A stretch of 64,000 bases of DNA from JBMNGW01 sp050950025 (GTDB taxonomy: Bacteria; Spirochaetota; Spirochaetia; Sphaerochaetales; Sphaerochaetaceae), in contig JBMNGW010000001.1 in the NCBI GenBank assembly GCA_050950025.1, positions 16,871-80,870 of the forward strand. The letters run 5' to 3'. Below are positions 27,464-36,621 of the stretch, one piece after another. Made by a program: the position numbers and the translations under genes. The notes below the pieces were generated by a model. The model saw only the letters and a program-made list of their open reading frames with translations, made no database searches and was not told the origin of the DNA. The first letter of the stretch is position 1. Every line of letters starts with the position of its first letter.

Positions 27464-28549
27464 ATGAAACAACGAAGAATGCAATCTCTTTTTTGCATAG
27501 CGGTGGTGCTGTTGGGCACCTTTTCTGTTTTTGCCTCAGGTGCGCCAGAGTCCTCTTTACATGGCACTCAGGCCATTGATGCACTTGGGCGCACCGTTGA
27601 ACTGCCTGATAAACCCTCTGTAATCGCAGTTGTGGGTAAAGCAGCTCTTATCCCCTCTGATGCGCTGTTTATGTTCCCTATCGCACAAGAGGCAGAAGTC
27701 TACCTTTCGACAACCGACCAAGGCCTAGGCGATTTCTTTCCTCTGTTAAAACCCTCAATCACCGGTGATAAGCGTCTAGCTCAGCAAGCTAGTGCCGAAG
27801 AGATCCTTGCTTTAAAACCCGATCTCATTTTGATGAAAAGTAGTAATTATCAACAATTGGGCAAGCAATTAGAGCAATTCAATCTTCCTCTTTTTGTTAT
27901 GGATCTTGAAAGCAGTGAAGCTTGGAAAGAGGAGATACTGCAATTAGGAAAACTGTTGGACGATACTGCGACAGCTCAAAACGTTGTTGCCGAGTTGCAA
28001 AGAAGAGAAGACGCTATTGCCACACAGATAGCCACAATTGACCCGAATCAAAAACCCACTGTCGTCTATGCTCAAGCAACTTCGCAGGAAGGAACGTTAA
28101 GTCTCAGTGTCTCTCCCAACGGCTGGATTCAGCAAAGTTTAGTCGAAAAAGCAGGGGCAATCCCCATCTGGGTTGATCAGAGTATCACTGCACCGTCGTG
28201 GAGAACTATCTCTTTTGAACAGCTGGCAGCTTGGAAACCCGATGTGTTGGTTCTCATCTCGTATCGCCAAGATGCCAAACAGTTAGTCGAACGGTTTCAC
28301 GCCTCTCTGCAGTGGCAATTTTTGGGGACTAAAGTCTTTGCTTCAGCTGCAGATGTGGTCAATTATGCCCAAGCTGATAGTCGCTGGATTTTAGCTTTGC
28401 AACACTTGGCAAAAACACTTTATCCCGACCTTTTTGCCACTGTTTCAATGGCAGAAGAGGTGCGCTCTTTTTATCGCACCATTTACAACGTTGAGGATAC
28501 AGATGTGCTTAATCTGCTCGTTGACTCCTACATCCAGTCGGTGAATTAA
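27464..28549 (+). CDS. ABC importer, periplasmic substrate-binding protein (iron/siderophore/cobalamin type)
   Basis: 361 residues. A signal peptide (CIAVVLLGTFSVFASG) precedes a type III binding-protein fold: DALGRTVELPDKP at the start, AEEILALKPDLILMKSS, and a second lobe ending FEQLAAWKPDVLVLIS. This family carries ferric siderophores, haem or vitamin B12 to FecCD-type permeases. There is no Cys after the signal peptide, so it is not an evident lipoprotein, unusual for a spirochaete binding protein. Substrate not readable. First gene of a three-gene operon; the stop overlaps the permease start by one base. Confidence 0.82.
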   Translation: MKQRRMQSLFCIAVVLLGTFSVFASGAPESSLHGTQAIDALGRTVELPDKPSVIAVVGKAALIPSDALFMFPIAQEAEVYLSTTDQGLGDFFPLLKPSITGDKRLAQQASAEEILALKPDLILMKSSNYQQLGKQLEQFNLPLFVMDLESSEAWKEEILQLGKLLDDTATAQNVVAELQRREDAIATQIATIDPNQKPTVVYAQATSQEGTLSLSVSPNGWIQQSLVEKAGAIPIWVDQSITAPSWRTISFEQLAAWKPDVLVLISYRQDAKQLVERFHASLQWQFLGTKVFASAADVVNYAQADSRWILALQHLAKTLYPDLFATVSMAEEVRSFYRTIYNVEDTDVLNLLVDSYIQSVN

Positions 28550-29583
28550 TGAGTGCTGATTTGCAATCTTACAACCGGCAATTGGCTCAAAGCAAACAGA
28601 AATTGGTCCTCAGTATAGTGCTGTTGCTTATAAGCTCCTTAGGTGCCTTATTCATCGGGCGTTATCCTGTTGCCGGCTTTGCTTCACCTCAATTGCTGCT
28701 AAGCGATCCGCTATATGCTCAGGTAGTCTTGCATATTCGCCTGCCGCGGGTTGTACTGGCTGTAGTCGGAGGTGCCGCATTGGCCGCTGCCGGGTATGTA
28801 TTTCAAATGCTTTTTGCCAACCCATTGGTGGAGCCGGGCTTTTTAGGGGTTTCTCAGGGAGCTGCTTTTGGAGCAGCATCGGCTATGGTCTTTTTTGGTT
28901 CCTCTGCAGCTTTAATCCAAGTGTTTGCCGCAGTTGGAGGCTTGGTTGCTTTATTTCTTTCGTATCTGATTGCACGGCTGCTTCGTTTTGGCGGCTCTAT
29001 TTTGCGCTTGGTACTGGCAGGGATAGCTGTCGGAGCTTTTTTTTCGGCTTTGTTGTCCCTTGTTAAGCTGGCAGCCGATCCTCACGGCTCTTTGCAGGAA
29101 ATTACGTTTTGGATGATGGGGGGACTGTATAACTCCAATTGGTCTATGGCTGTGTGGGTAGTGCCGATTATTGGCGTTTCATTGACGCTGCTACTGTTGT
29201 TTCGCTGGCGAATCAACATTCTCTCTCTCAGTGCAAAAAGTGCCCACGCTGTGGGGTTGGCCGTGGGAGTGCAAAAAGGCTTATTGTTGCTTTGTGCCAC
29301 TACCGCTACCACCGCCATCATCAGTGTGGCAGGCCTGTTAGGATGGGTGGGTCTGATCATCCCTCATCTGGGGCGCAAGCTGTATGGCAGCGATGCCCGT
29401 TACAGCCTCGGTGGTTCAGCTCTTTTGGGTGCCCTCTTTCTTTTGCTTTGCGATACGGCAGGCAGAACGCTTCTTTCCAGTGAAATTCCTTTGGGAGTTA
29501 TTACCAGTTTATGTGGAGCCGCTTTATTTGTGGTGATTCTCAGTCAAAAAGAGAAGGAGAGAGAGTTTGAACACAGCCTTTGA
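28549..29583 (+). CDS. ABC importer, FecCD-family permease
   Basis: 344 residues, very hydrophobic, with about nine or ten membrane segments. LHIRLPRVVLAVVGGAALAAAG, NPLVEPGFLGVSQGAAFGA and the late GLLGWVGLIIPHLGRKLYGSD are the FecCD signatures; the last is the coupling region to the ATPase. It is a dimer in known systems (BtuC, FhuB). Translation is coupled to the binding protein, and its 3' end overlaps the ATPase gene by 17 bases. Confidence 0.9.
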   Translation: MSADLQSYNRQLAQSKQKLVLSIVLLLISSLGALFIGRYPVAGFASPQLLLSDPLYAQVVLHIRLPRVVLAVVGGAALAAAGYVFQMLFANPLVEPGFLGVSQGAAFGAASAMVFFGSSAALIQVFAAVGGLVALFLSYLIARLLRFGGSILRLVLAGIAVGAFFSALLSLVKLAADPHGSLQEITFWMMGGLYNSNWSMAVWVVPIIGVSLTLLLLFRWRINILSLSAKSAHAVGLAVGVQKGLLLLCATTATTAIISVAGLLGWVGLIIPHLGRKLYGSDARYSLGGSALLGALFLLLCDTAGRTLLSSEIPLGVITSLCGAALFVVILSQKEKEREFEHSL

Positions 29584-30340
29584 GATCACAAATCTCAGTT
29601 ATCGTTATCCCGGCTCTTTATCTAATGTGTTGGACAAGGTAAGTTTTAGCACCCCAGATTCTGGGGCCACTGCGTTGTTGGGGCCCAACGGATCGGGTAA
29701 GACCACCCTTTTGGAACTGCTTTTGCGGTTTAAAACCCCTTTTGAAGGTGCAATTACTCTTTTTGGCAAAAAGAGCCAAGAGTACTCCAAAAAAAGCTTT
29801 GCTCAACTGGTAAGTTTAGTACCCCAACTTGAGGTTTCACGGTTTTCTTTTTCCGTGTTGGAACAAGTGCTTTTTGGTCGTACCCCCTATATTGATGCGT
29901 TGGCCACCCCCAGCCAAGAGGATGTAGAAATCGCTTGGCTAGCTTTGAAACGGACGAATATTGAACATTTGGCCCAAAGAAGAGTGGCAGCCTTAAGTGC
30001 AGGAGAACAGCAATTGGCGCTTCTGGCCCGCTCGCTTGCCCAACAGCCGCGCATCTTGCTTTTGGATGAGCCGACTAGCAGCCTTGATCCGGCTAATGTG
30101 GCGCTGGTGCTCTCTTTGCTCAAAGAGTTAAAACAAGAGGGAATGGGCCTTATCTTTTCCACCCACGATCCCTCTTTGGCTGCCGAGTTGGCCGATCGGG
30201 CTGTCATGCTCAAAAAGGGAGAGCTGTTGTTCCACGGAGAGATACAGATGGCAATGGAGGACAAATTGCTTAGCCATCTGTATGCAACAAAGATGCGTAC
30301 CTACACAATTGAAGGTAGAATAGTAGTAGTTCGCTCCTAA
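29567..30340 (+). CDS. ABC importer, ATP-binding protein
   Basis: 257-residue ATPase that drives the FecCD-type importer. Walker A is GPNGSGKTTLLE, the Q-loop region SLVPQLE, the signature LSAGEQQLALLARSLA, Walker B ILLLDEPTSSLDP and the switch His in STHDPS. The start is TTG at 29567 with AAGGAG upstream, inside the permease gene, so translation is coupled. It is the last gene of the operon; no terminator hairpin is visible before the next promoter. Confidence 0.9.
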   Translation: MNTAFEITNLSYRYPGSLSNVLDKVSFSTPDSGATALLGPNGSGKTTLLELLLRFKTPFEGAITLFGKKSQEYSKKSFAQLVSLVPQLEVSRFSFSVLEQVLFGRTPYIDALATPSQEDVEIAWLALKRTNIEHLAQRRVAALSAGEQQLALLARSLAQQPRILLLDEPTSSLDPANVALVLSLLKELKQEGMGLIFSTHDPSLAAELADRAVMLKKGELLFHGEIQMAMEDKLLSHLYATKMRTYTIEGRIVVVRS

Positions 30341-30384
30341 GATGAGAATTATTTCCCCTTTACAGGCTAATTTCCCGTTTATTC

Positions 30385-30413
30385 TGTACATAGACAGCTC
30401 TACTCGTTATAAT
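30385..30413 (+). promoter_or_regulatory. Sigma-70-type promoter of the purine permease gene
   Basis: TGTACA (30385-30390), 17-base spacer, perfect TATAAT (30408-30413). The start of transcription would be about 30 bases before the ATG, leaving no room for a riboswitch. Confidence 0.65.
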
Positions 30414-30450
30414 CGGAGCCACTGAACTATCCATAGAGAAGGAGTATCAC

Positions 30451-31740
30451 ATGGAAAAGTTATTCAAGCTCTCTGCGCACAAGACGAATGTAAGGACAGA
30501 GGTAATTGCTGGTGTAACGACGTTTTTGACGATGGCCTACATTCTCATCGTAAACCCCCTCATCTTAAGTGATGCGGGAATGGATTTTGGTGCTGTATTT
30601 ACAGCAACAGCTCTCTCAAGTGCCATCGCAACGTTGGTTATGGCCTTTTTGGCTAACCTCCCCTTCGCTTTAGCGCCGGGAATGGGTTTGAATGCATTCT
30701 TTGCATATGCTGTGGTCATTACCATGGGTTACAGTTGGCAGCAAGCTCTGACGGCTGTTTTCATCGAAGGAATCATTTTCATTATTCTGACTGCCTTCAA
30801 CATTCGTGAAGCAATTGTCAACTCGATTCCCGAGAACGTGAAAAAAGCTATCAGTGTTGGAATTGGCCTGTTCATCGCTTTTATCGGCTTGCAGAATGCG
30901 GGTATTATCGTCGGAGGAGCCACGTTGGTTGAGCTAGGCGATATTCTCCACGGTAATGCACTTTTGGCTCTCATCGGCTTGATTATTACCGGTATTCTGG
31001 TTGGTTTCAAAGTTCGCGGAGCTCTTTTAATCGGTATTGTTATCACCACGATCATCGGCATCCCCATGAAGGTTACTACGTGGGCCGGCGGCAGTTTCCT
31101 GCCTCCCTCCCTTGCCCCCACGTTCATGGCTTTCTCCTTTAAGGATATGTTCACCGTCGATATGATCGTCATTGTCTTTACGTTCTTATTTGTCGATATG
31201 TTTGACACCGTAGGAACACTGATTGGCTGTGCAACGAAAGCCGGTATCATGGAAAAAGATGGCTCTATCCCCAAATGCAAAGAAGCCCTCTTTGCCGATG
31301 CAGTCGGAACCACAGTGGGAGCTATGCTGGGAACTTCCACCGTTACTACTTACGTTGAAAGCTCTGCCGGAGTTACAGAAGGTGGCAGAACGGGACTGAC
31401 TAGCTTGGTCGTTTCTATCCTTTTCCTCGTTTCGCTGTTCCTCTCCCCGCTGTTTATCAGCGTCCCCGGAGCTGCAACTGCTCCTGCGTTGATTCTTGTG
31501 GGATTGTTTATGATTACCCCGGTCAAAGAGATTGAGTTTGAAGATGCCACCGAGGGGCTTCCTGCTTTCTTGACCATCCTCTTTATGATTACCAGCTATT
31601 CAATTGCTAATGGAATCATGTTTGGTGCCCTTTCTTGGATTATTCTTAAGCTTTGCACCAAGCGGGTAAAAGAAATCACCCCCATGATGATCATCATTGC
31701 TGTTTTGCTGTTGATTAAACTGTTGAGCCCACTGTTCTAA
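30451..31740 (+). CDS. Guanine/hypoxanthine/adenine permease, AzgA type (NCS2 superfamily)
   Basis: 429 residues with about 12 membrane segments. TEVIAGVTTFLTMAYILIVNP at the N-terminus, PGMGLNAFFAY, FIGLQNAGIIV, DMFDTVGTLIG and TSTVTTYVESSAGVTEGGRTG are the AzgA-type signatures. These are proton-coupled purine-base importers in the inner membrane. It has its own promoter and faces the adenine deaminase gene, so the pair would import and use adenine. GGAG lies shortly before the ATG. Confidence 0.92.
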   Translation: MEKLFKLSAHKTNVRTEVIAGVTTFLTMAYILIVNPLILSDAGMDFGAVFTATALSSAIATLVMAFLANLPFALAPGMGLNAFFAYAVVITMGYSWQQALTAVFIEGIIFIILTAFNIREAIVNSIPENVKKAISVGIGLFIAFIGLQNAGIIVGGATLVELGDILHGNALLALIGLIITGILVGFKVRGALLIGIVITTIIGIPMKVTTWAGGSFLPPSLAPTFMAFSFKDMFTVDMIVIVFTFLFVDMFDTVGTLIGCATKAGIMEKDGSIPKCKEALFADAVGTTVGAMLGTSTVTTYVESSAGVTEGGRTGLTSLVVSILFLVSLFLSPLFISVPGAATAPALILVGLFMITPVKEIEFEDATEGLPAFLTILFMITSYSIANGIMFGALSWIILKLCTKRVKEITPMMIIIAVLLLIKLLSPLF

Positions 31741-31760
31741 AAGATTAGGACATTCTTTGT

Positions 31761-31790
31761 AAAAAGCCACCTTCAATAGGTGGCTTTTTT
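31761..31790. terminator. Bidirectional terminator between the purine permease and adenine deaminase genes
   Basis: AAAAAGCCACC and GGTGGCTTTTTT flank a 7-base loop: a perfect stem with T runs on both strands. Confidence 0.9.
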
Positions 31791-31795
31791 AGAGC

Positions 31796-33523
31796 TTACC
31801 TATCCCATTCTAACGGGACAAACCGTTGTTGGTTGATATCAAAAAGGCCCATATCGGTTAATTTCACATCGCCAATGACCGGCAGTGCCATAAAGCTGAG
31901 AGTCATGATGGGATCAATCTCTTTGTTAATATGTAAGACATCCAAGGCTTTTTGGTGTAATGCTGCCAGCTGCTGTGAAACAACCTCTGCCGACAAAGGA
32001 CTCATCAACCCTCCAATGGGCAATGCGAGGCTGCCTAGGACCTTTTTATTGTGCACCAGAACAATTCCCCCTCCTAAAAGGGTAATCTCTTTTATGGCAA
32101 CAAGCATATCTTCATCATTATCGCCAGCGACAATAAGATTGTGCGAATCATGAGCAATGGTCAATGCAATGGCTCCGTTGGTAATGTTGTATCCTTTAAG
32201 CAATCCCAATCCCACATTGCCCGTACTGTGGTGTCTTTCAATAACAGCCAACTTGCTCAGCAAAGAAGTTGAGTCTGACCGATAGATGCCATTTTGATCT
32301 ACATCCACGACTATTGGCGTGCTAAGGGTAATCAACGAACCGGGCACAATTTCCATAACTCGTACTTTTGGGCTCCTGAGATGAATTTTCAAATCGTCAC
32401 TGCCTAGGGCAAGTATATTGACTTTACCTTGCACAGCAGCAGGAATCGATTCTTCTGTTTCTATTGGTTGATCTTGGTATCGTACTCCTTGCGTCCATAC
32501 TTCTAAGACAGAAAACGAGTGCAAATCTTCCACCAAAACCAAATCGGCTCTTTTACCCGGACCAATGGCTCCCCGGTCGGCTAAGGCGTAACACTCTGCG
32601 GCATTCAATGTTGCCATTCGCAGGGCTTCAATCGGATCAAAGCCCATCTCTACTGCTATACGCAAATGGTTATCTATATGCCCCTCTTCCAAAATAGAAT
32701 GGGGCAGCCGATCATCGGTGCAAAACAAACAGCGACGACTATTGGCAGCAGTGACGCCTTTTAACAGAGTCCTTAGATCATGACTGGCCGACCCTTCTCG
32801 CAGCAATACATACATTCCGCTGGCAATTTTTTGGTGTAACTCTGAGGCGGTTGTACATTCATGATCGGTCTTGATTCCAGAAGCTGCAAAGGCTTGCAAT
32901 CGCTCTTTTTCTAATTGCGGTCCGTGTCCGTCAACAATTTTACCCCGTTTATGGGCTGTTTGCAATTTACGTAAAATGGTTTCATCGGCAGCAACAGTTG
33001 CTTCAATATCCATCATTTCACCTAGGCCCAATACCCGTTTGTGATCCATACGGCTCTCAATGGCAGCTACATCCAAAACAGAGCCCGAATGTTCAAAAGA
33101 GGTGGCCGGCACACAGGAGGGAATCATGTAAAAAATGGAAAGCGGCAGGTTCTCTGAGCTTGATACCATATAATCAAAGGCAGCAAGACCCCCAACATTG
33201 CAGATTTCATGCGGGTCGGCTATGACGGTGGTCGTTCCGTGCTGAAGGACTAAAGCAGCAAATGAGGCAGGACCGAGCAAAGAAGATTCAATGTGCACAT
33301 GAGAATCGATAAATCCCGGAACAAGATAGCGTCCGGTTGCATCGAACTCCTTTGGGCCACTGTAGTGCCCAATAGCGGCAATATAGCCGCCGCTGATTGC
33401 CACATCGGCTTGTTTTATTTCGGCATTAAAGACATCAACAACAAAAGCGTTTTTGATGACCAACTCGGCTGCAGTACGCTTGGCGGCAACGTCGATCAAA
33501 AGCTTGCGTAGTTCGATTGTCAT
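31796..33523 (-). CDS. ade: Adenine deaminase
   Basis: Hydrolyses adenine to hypoxanthine and ammonia; 575 residues. Metal-binding VPGFIDSHVHIESS, DPHEICNVGG, LGLGEMMD, DHECTTASE, CTDDRLP and the C-terminal glycine-rich domain (GGGIVLV, SPLSAEVV) are the Ade pattern of the amidohydrolase superfamily. The ATG at 33523 has AAGGAGG seven bases upstream; an ORF reading 48 bases earlier is not needed. It follows ygeW by about 65 bases and is probably on the same transcript. Confidence 0.93.
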   Translation of the reverse strand: MTIELRKLLIDVAAKRTAAELVIKNAFVVDVFNAEIKQADVAISGGYIAAIGHYSGPKEFDATGRYLVPGFIDSHVHIESSLLGPASFAALVLQHGTTTVIADPHEICNVGGLAAFDYMVSSSENLPLSIFYMIPSCVPATSFEHSGSVLDVAAIESRMDHKRVLGLGEMMDIEATVAADETILRKLQTAHKRGKIVDGHGPQLEKERLQAFAASGIKTDHECTTASELHQKIASGMYVLLREGSASHDLRTLLKGVTAANSRRCLFCTDDRLPHSILEEGHIDNHLRIAVEMGFDPIEALRMATLNAAECYALADRGAIGPGKRADLVLVEDLHSFSVLEVWTQGVRYQDQPIETEESIPAAVQGKVNILALGSDDLKIHLRSPKVRVMEIVPGSLITLSTPIVVDVDQNGIYRSDSTSLLSKLAVIERHHSTGNVGLGLLKGYNITNGAIALTIAHDSHNLIVAGDNDEDMLVAIKEITLLGGGIVLVHNKKVLGSLALPIGGLMSPLSAEVVSQQLAALHQKALDVLHINKEIDPIMTLSFMALPVIGDVKLTDMGLFDINQQRFVPLEWDR

Positions 33524-33588
33524 CGCAGGCCTCCTTGTTGTTACAGTATCACCATCTAAGCAGGCAAACAAGAAGAGCCTTAGACCCG

Positions 33589-34788
33589 TTACAACATCCG
33601 TTTATGGTTTTGTTTTATCATCTGCTTTAGTTTGGCTGCCGGTGCCGGTAAGCGGGCCAAAAGAATCATAGCCGCTATAATGTACGGTTTGTAAGAAGCT
33701 TGTCGGTACAATGGAACTCGATAGCGCTCAAAAACAGAGGCCGCAACCTCCCCTTCGGCGCAACTGACTCCGCTGATATCGGCGGGCAGGCAATGCATAT
33801 ACAGTGCCTTGGCATCCTTAGTAATAGCCATCAACTCTTCAGTACATTCCCATGTTTTGTATTTGGCATTGGTTAACAAACAGCGCTGTTCCAACTCTTT
33901 TAAGGCCTCAAAGTTCCCTTTGTCAACAAGATTCGTCCGCTCTTGCATCACCGCATAGGGGGCCCAACTCTTGGGATAAACCACATCGGCATCTTTAAAT
34001 GCCTCTTGCATGCTGCCTACCTTCTGATAAGAACCACCGGAAGCTTTAGCTTGCTCTTTAGCAATAGTTTCAACTTCACCTATTACCTCATAACCTTCCG
34101 GATGAGCCAATACAACATCCATACCAAAGCGAGTTAGCAAACCGATAATTCCCTGGGGCACTGACAAAGGCTTGCCGTAAGAGGGGCTGTAAGCCCAACT
34201 CATAGCCACCTTCTTTCCTTTCAGATTTTCGATACCGCCAAAATGGTTAATTAAATGCAGTGCATCGGCCAATGTTTGGCTGGGATGGTCTATATCACAT
34301 TGGAGGTTAACCACGCTCGGGCGCTGAGGAAGGACTCCCTCTTGGTAGCCTTGGGCCACAGCATCGGCGACCTCTTTCATATAAAGGTGCCCTTTTTCAA
34401 TATACATATCATCGCGAATCCCAATGGTTTCGGCCATAAAAGAGATCATGTTGGCTGTCTCTCTTACGGTTTCACCGTGTGCAATTTGACTGCTGCTCTC
34501 ATCAAGGTCTTGCACCCCCAGCCCCAGCATGTTACACGCACTGGCAAAGCTAAACCGGGTGCGAGTGGAATTGTCTCGGAAGATGGAGATGCCCAGTCCA
34601 CTCTCAAAGATTTTAGTGGAAATGTTGTTTTGCCGCATGTGGGCCAATAGAGTAGCAGTGGTAAACACCGCCTGTAATTCATCTAAGGAGGCTTTCCACG
34701 TGTGGAAAAAATCGCTTAAATACATCCTATCAACAGCCAATGTGGAAAGTTCTTGCACCATGGACTTCAAAGATTTATTGCCGCTCAT
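33589..34788 (-). CDS. ygeW: Knotted carbamoyltransferase YgeW
   Basis: 399 residues, a relative of aspartate and ornithine carbamoyltransferases. The carbamoyl-phosphate loop is FRDNSTRTRFSFASA (S-T-R-T), DIDHPSQTLADALHL supplies the HPxQ motif, and MHCLPAD the late HCLP motif. Length and the extended C-terminus fit YgeW, whose substrate is not the classical aspartate or ornithine; in gut bacteria it belongs to the purine/urate breakdown cluster. AGGAGG lies 4 bases from the ATG. Promoter and a direct-repeat element lie upstream. Confidence 0.9.
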   Translation of the reverse strand: MSGNKSLKSMVQELSTLAVDRMYLSDFFHTWKASLDELQAVFTTATLLAHMRQNNISTKIFESGLGISIFRDNSTRTRFSFASACNMLGLGVQDLDESSSQIAHGETVRETANMISFMAETIGIRDDMYIEKGHLYMKEVADAVAQGYQEGVLPQRPSVVNLQCDIDHPSQTLADALHLINHFGGIENLKGKKVAMSWAYSPSYGKPLSVPQGIIGLLTRFGMDVVLAHPEGYEVIGEVETIAKEQAKASGGSYQKVGSMQEAFKDADVVYPKSWAPYAVMQERTNLVDKGNFEALKELEQRCLLTNAKYKTWECTEELMAITKDAKALYMHCLPADISGVSCAEGEVAASVFERYRVPLYRQASYKPYIIAAMILLARLPAPAAKLKQMIKQNHKRML

Positions 34789-34810
34789 AACGCCTCCTGG
34801 GATGGGGATT

Positions 34811-34828
34811 TACCTGTTGTTGCAGGTA
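34811..34828. promoter_or_regulatory. Inverted repeat in the ygeW leader
   Basis: TACCTG (34811-34816), TTGTTG, CAGGTA (34823-34828): a perfect 6-base-arm palindrome just at or after the predicted transcription start. It includes a third TGTTGCA (34818-34824), the same heptamer as in the upstream element. Confidence 0.4.
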
Positions 34829-34833
34829 GAAAA

Positions 34834-34862
34834 ACTATACCATGGGGTTGTCAAGGAGTCTA
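34834..34862 (-). promoter_or_regulatory. Promoter of ygeW-ade
   Basis: On the minus strand TAGACT (34862-34857), 17-base spacer, TATAGT (34839-34834). A TTGACA a few bases inside the spacer is an alternative -35 but is poorly spaced. Confidence 0.55.
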
Positions 34863-34868
34863 CTTTTT

Positions 34869-34885
34869 TGTTGCAGTTTGTTGCA
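34869..34885. promoter_or_regulatory. Direct-repeat operator upstream of the ygeW promoter
   Basis: Two TGTTGCA heptamers with a 10-base period (34869-34875 and 34879-34885), immediately upstream of the -35 box. The same arrangement lies upstream of the ygfK promoter at 47439-47455. The position suggests an activator site; the protein is unknown. Confidence 0.6.
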
Positions 34886-34956
34886 TCATTAAGCCTACCC
34901 CTTTTCAAAGTGCCCCTACTCTGATACATTCAAGCCAGATTCTTTGAGGAGTTCTC

Positions 34957-36621
34957 ATGGGTTCTCAAGTACTGTTGATCTTTGGCAGCATCGGGCTCTT
35001 TTTGTACGGCATGACTGCACTCAGCGAAGGGTTGCAAAAAGCTGCCGGAGGGCGCCTCCAATCGATTTTGAATATAATGACTGGCCGTAAGTTTTCGGCT
35101 GTCACCACAGGCGTTGTTATTACCGCTATCATTCAGTCTTCGTCCACCACCAGTGTTATGGCCGTCAGCTTTGTCAACGCCGGGCTGTTACAACTTAGCC
35201 AAGCTATCTGGGTTATTATGGGAGCTAATATAGGTACTACCATAACCGGCTGGGTAGTGGCTACTTTTGGCTTTAAATTAAGCTTCAGTGGCATCTCATT
35301 GCCGCTTATCGGTATTGGCTTCATACTCATCGTTACCCGTAAATTCAAAAAAGAGCACGTGGGAGAGGTTCTTATTGGCTTGGGACTTCTCTTTTTGGGA
35401 CTCGATTTTTTGAAAAACTCAGTACCCGATATTACTAAGTACCCCGAGATGTTACAGTCGTTGACTAACTTTACCGGCAAAGGGATTTTTTCCTACCTCT
35501 TCTTTATTCTCGTGGGTATTTTGCTCACCATTTTAGTTCAATCCTCTTCGGCGGCAATGGCCATCAACCTTGCCATGGCCTACAGCGGTTGGTATGATTT
35601 TCCCACTGCCGCCGCCATTGTTTTGGGGGGGAACCTGGGAACAACATTGACTGCCTACATAGCCTCTTTTGGAACAATCGTTGATGCAAGGCGGACTACT
35701 CGAGCCAATATCCTGTTCAATATTGCCGGTATTGTCTGGATTTCCCTCATTTTCACTCCGTTTCTCAAGGTTATCGACTGGATAGTACCCGGAGATGTCT
35801 TTGGCCCCAACGCAGCTGCAGTCATCCCTTTTCATATGACGACGTTTCATACCCTGTACAACATCTTCAATGTTATCATCTGCAGCTTTTTCACTCCCCA
35901 GTTAGTGTATCTGTCAAAGAAACTTGTTCCCGAGGAGGAAGAGGTTTCCAGCAGCTACACGTTGCGCTACATGAGAGCGACTATTCAAGATTCTCCTGAG
36001 CTCTATTTGTTGACTGTTAAAAGGGAATTGCTGAAAATGGGAGACATTATTAGCGATATGTTTACCCGGTTTTGGCGCGTGTTCAGCCATCCCGATGTCC
36101 CTTTGACTGATGAGATAGAAATTCAGCGTAATATGGAAATACTTACCGACCAGATGCAAGAAGAAATCACCTCATTTCTCAGCCAATGCCGTATGGACGG
36201 GATGAACAAGTTAGGGGCCTACAGCCTGCATAATATGATGCGCATTACGAACGAAATGGAGAGTGTTGCCGATACGTGCCTTAATTTGATGATAATCAGT
36301 GAACGCCGCAGTAAGCAACAGATTACTATTGACGAAGATGCGGTGAATGATTTGTATCCGTATGTCGATTTAGTGAATCAGTTTCTCCGCTTCATTCGCA
36401 GTCATCTAAATGAATATGTCAACAGCGAAAGCTTGGCTGTGGCAGTCGCTTTGGAAAATGAGATTAACAAAACGCGCAACGCTTTACGAGAATCGGCTAG
36501 CGAGCGCCTCCAAGCAGGAGGCGATGTGAAAGCGGAGTTGTTGTACATTGATGTGGTACGCCATGTTGAGCAAATTGGAGATCACTGTCTCAATATTGCT
36601 GAGAGTCTTGAAGCACTTTGA
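34957..36621 (+). CDS. Na/Pi cotransporter family protein with PhoU-like domain
   Basis: 554 residues. The two inverted Na_Pi_cotrans repeats carry QSSSTTSVMAVSFVNAGLL and VQSSSAAMAINLAMAYSGW; the QSSS turns form the ion/phosphate site. Membrane segments end near residue 310, and the remaining 200 or so residues are helical and PhoU-like, cytoplasmic. GAGGAG lies upstream of the ATG. It is divergent from ygeW, and its last 32 bases overlap the convergent molybdenum-subunit gene. Its link with purine breakdown is unclear; the transported ion is inferred from the family. Confidence 0.85.
   Translation: MGSQVLLIFGSIGLFLYGMTALSEGLQKAAGGRLQSILNIMTGRKFSAVTTGVVITAIIQSSSTTSVMAVSFVNAGLLQLSQAIWVIMGANIGTTITGWVVATFGFKLSFSGISLPLIGIGFILIVTRKFKKEHVGEVLIGLGLLFLGLDFLKNSVPDITKYPEMLQSLTNFTGKGIFSYLFFILVGILLTILVQSSSAAMAINLAMAYSGWYDFPTAAAIVLGGNLGTTLTAYIASFGTIVDARRTTRANILFNIAGIVWISLIFTPFLKVIDWIVPGDVFGPNAAAVIPFHMTTFHTLYNIFNVIICSFFTPQLVYLSKKLVPEEEEVSSSYTLRYMRATIQDSPELYLLTVKRELLKMGDIISDMFTRFWRVFSHPDVPLTDEIEIQRNMEILTDQMQEEITSFLSQCRMDGMNKLGAYSLHNMMRITNEMESVADTCLNLMIISERRSKQQITIDEDAVNDLYPYVDLVNQFLRFIRSHLNEYVNSESLAVAVALENEINKTRNALRESASERLQAGGDVKAELLYIDVVRHVEQIGDHCLNIAESLEAL

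Noticed and set aside
30341..30450. Purine riboswitch before the permease gene
   Set aside because: The promoter leaves only about 30 bases of leader and none of the conserved aptamer pieces are visible.
30729..31340. 203-codon frame antisense to the purine permease
   Set aside because: Repetitive Met/Ile/Pro-rich translation, a mirror of the hydrophobic permease codons.
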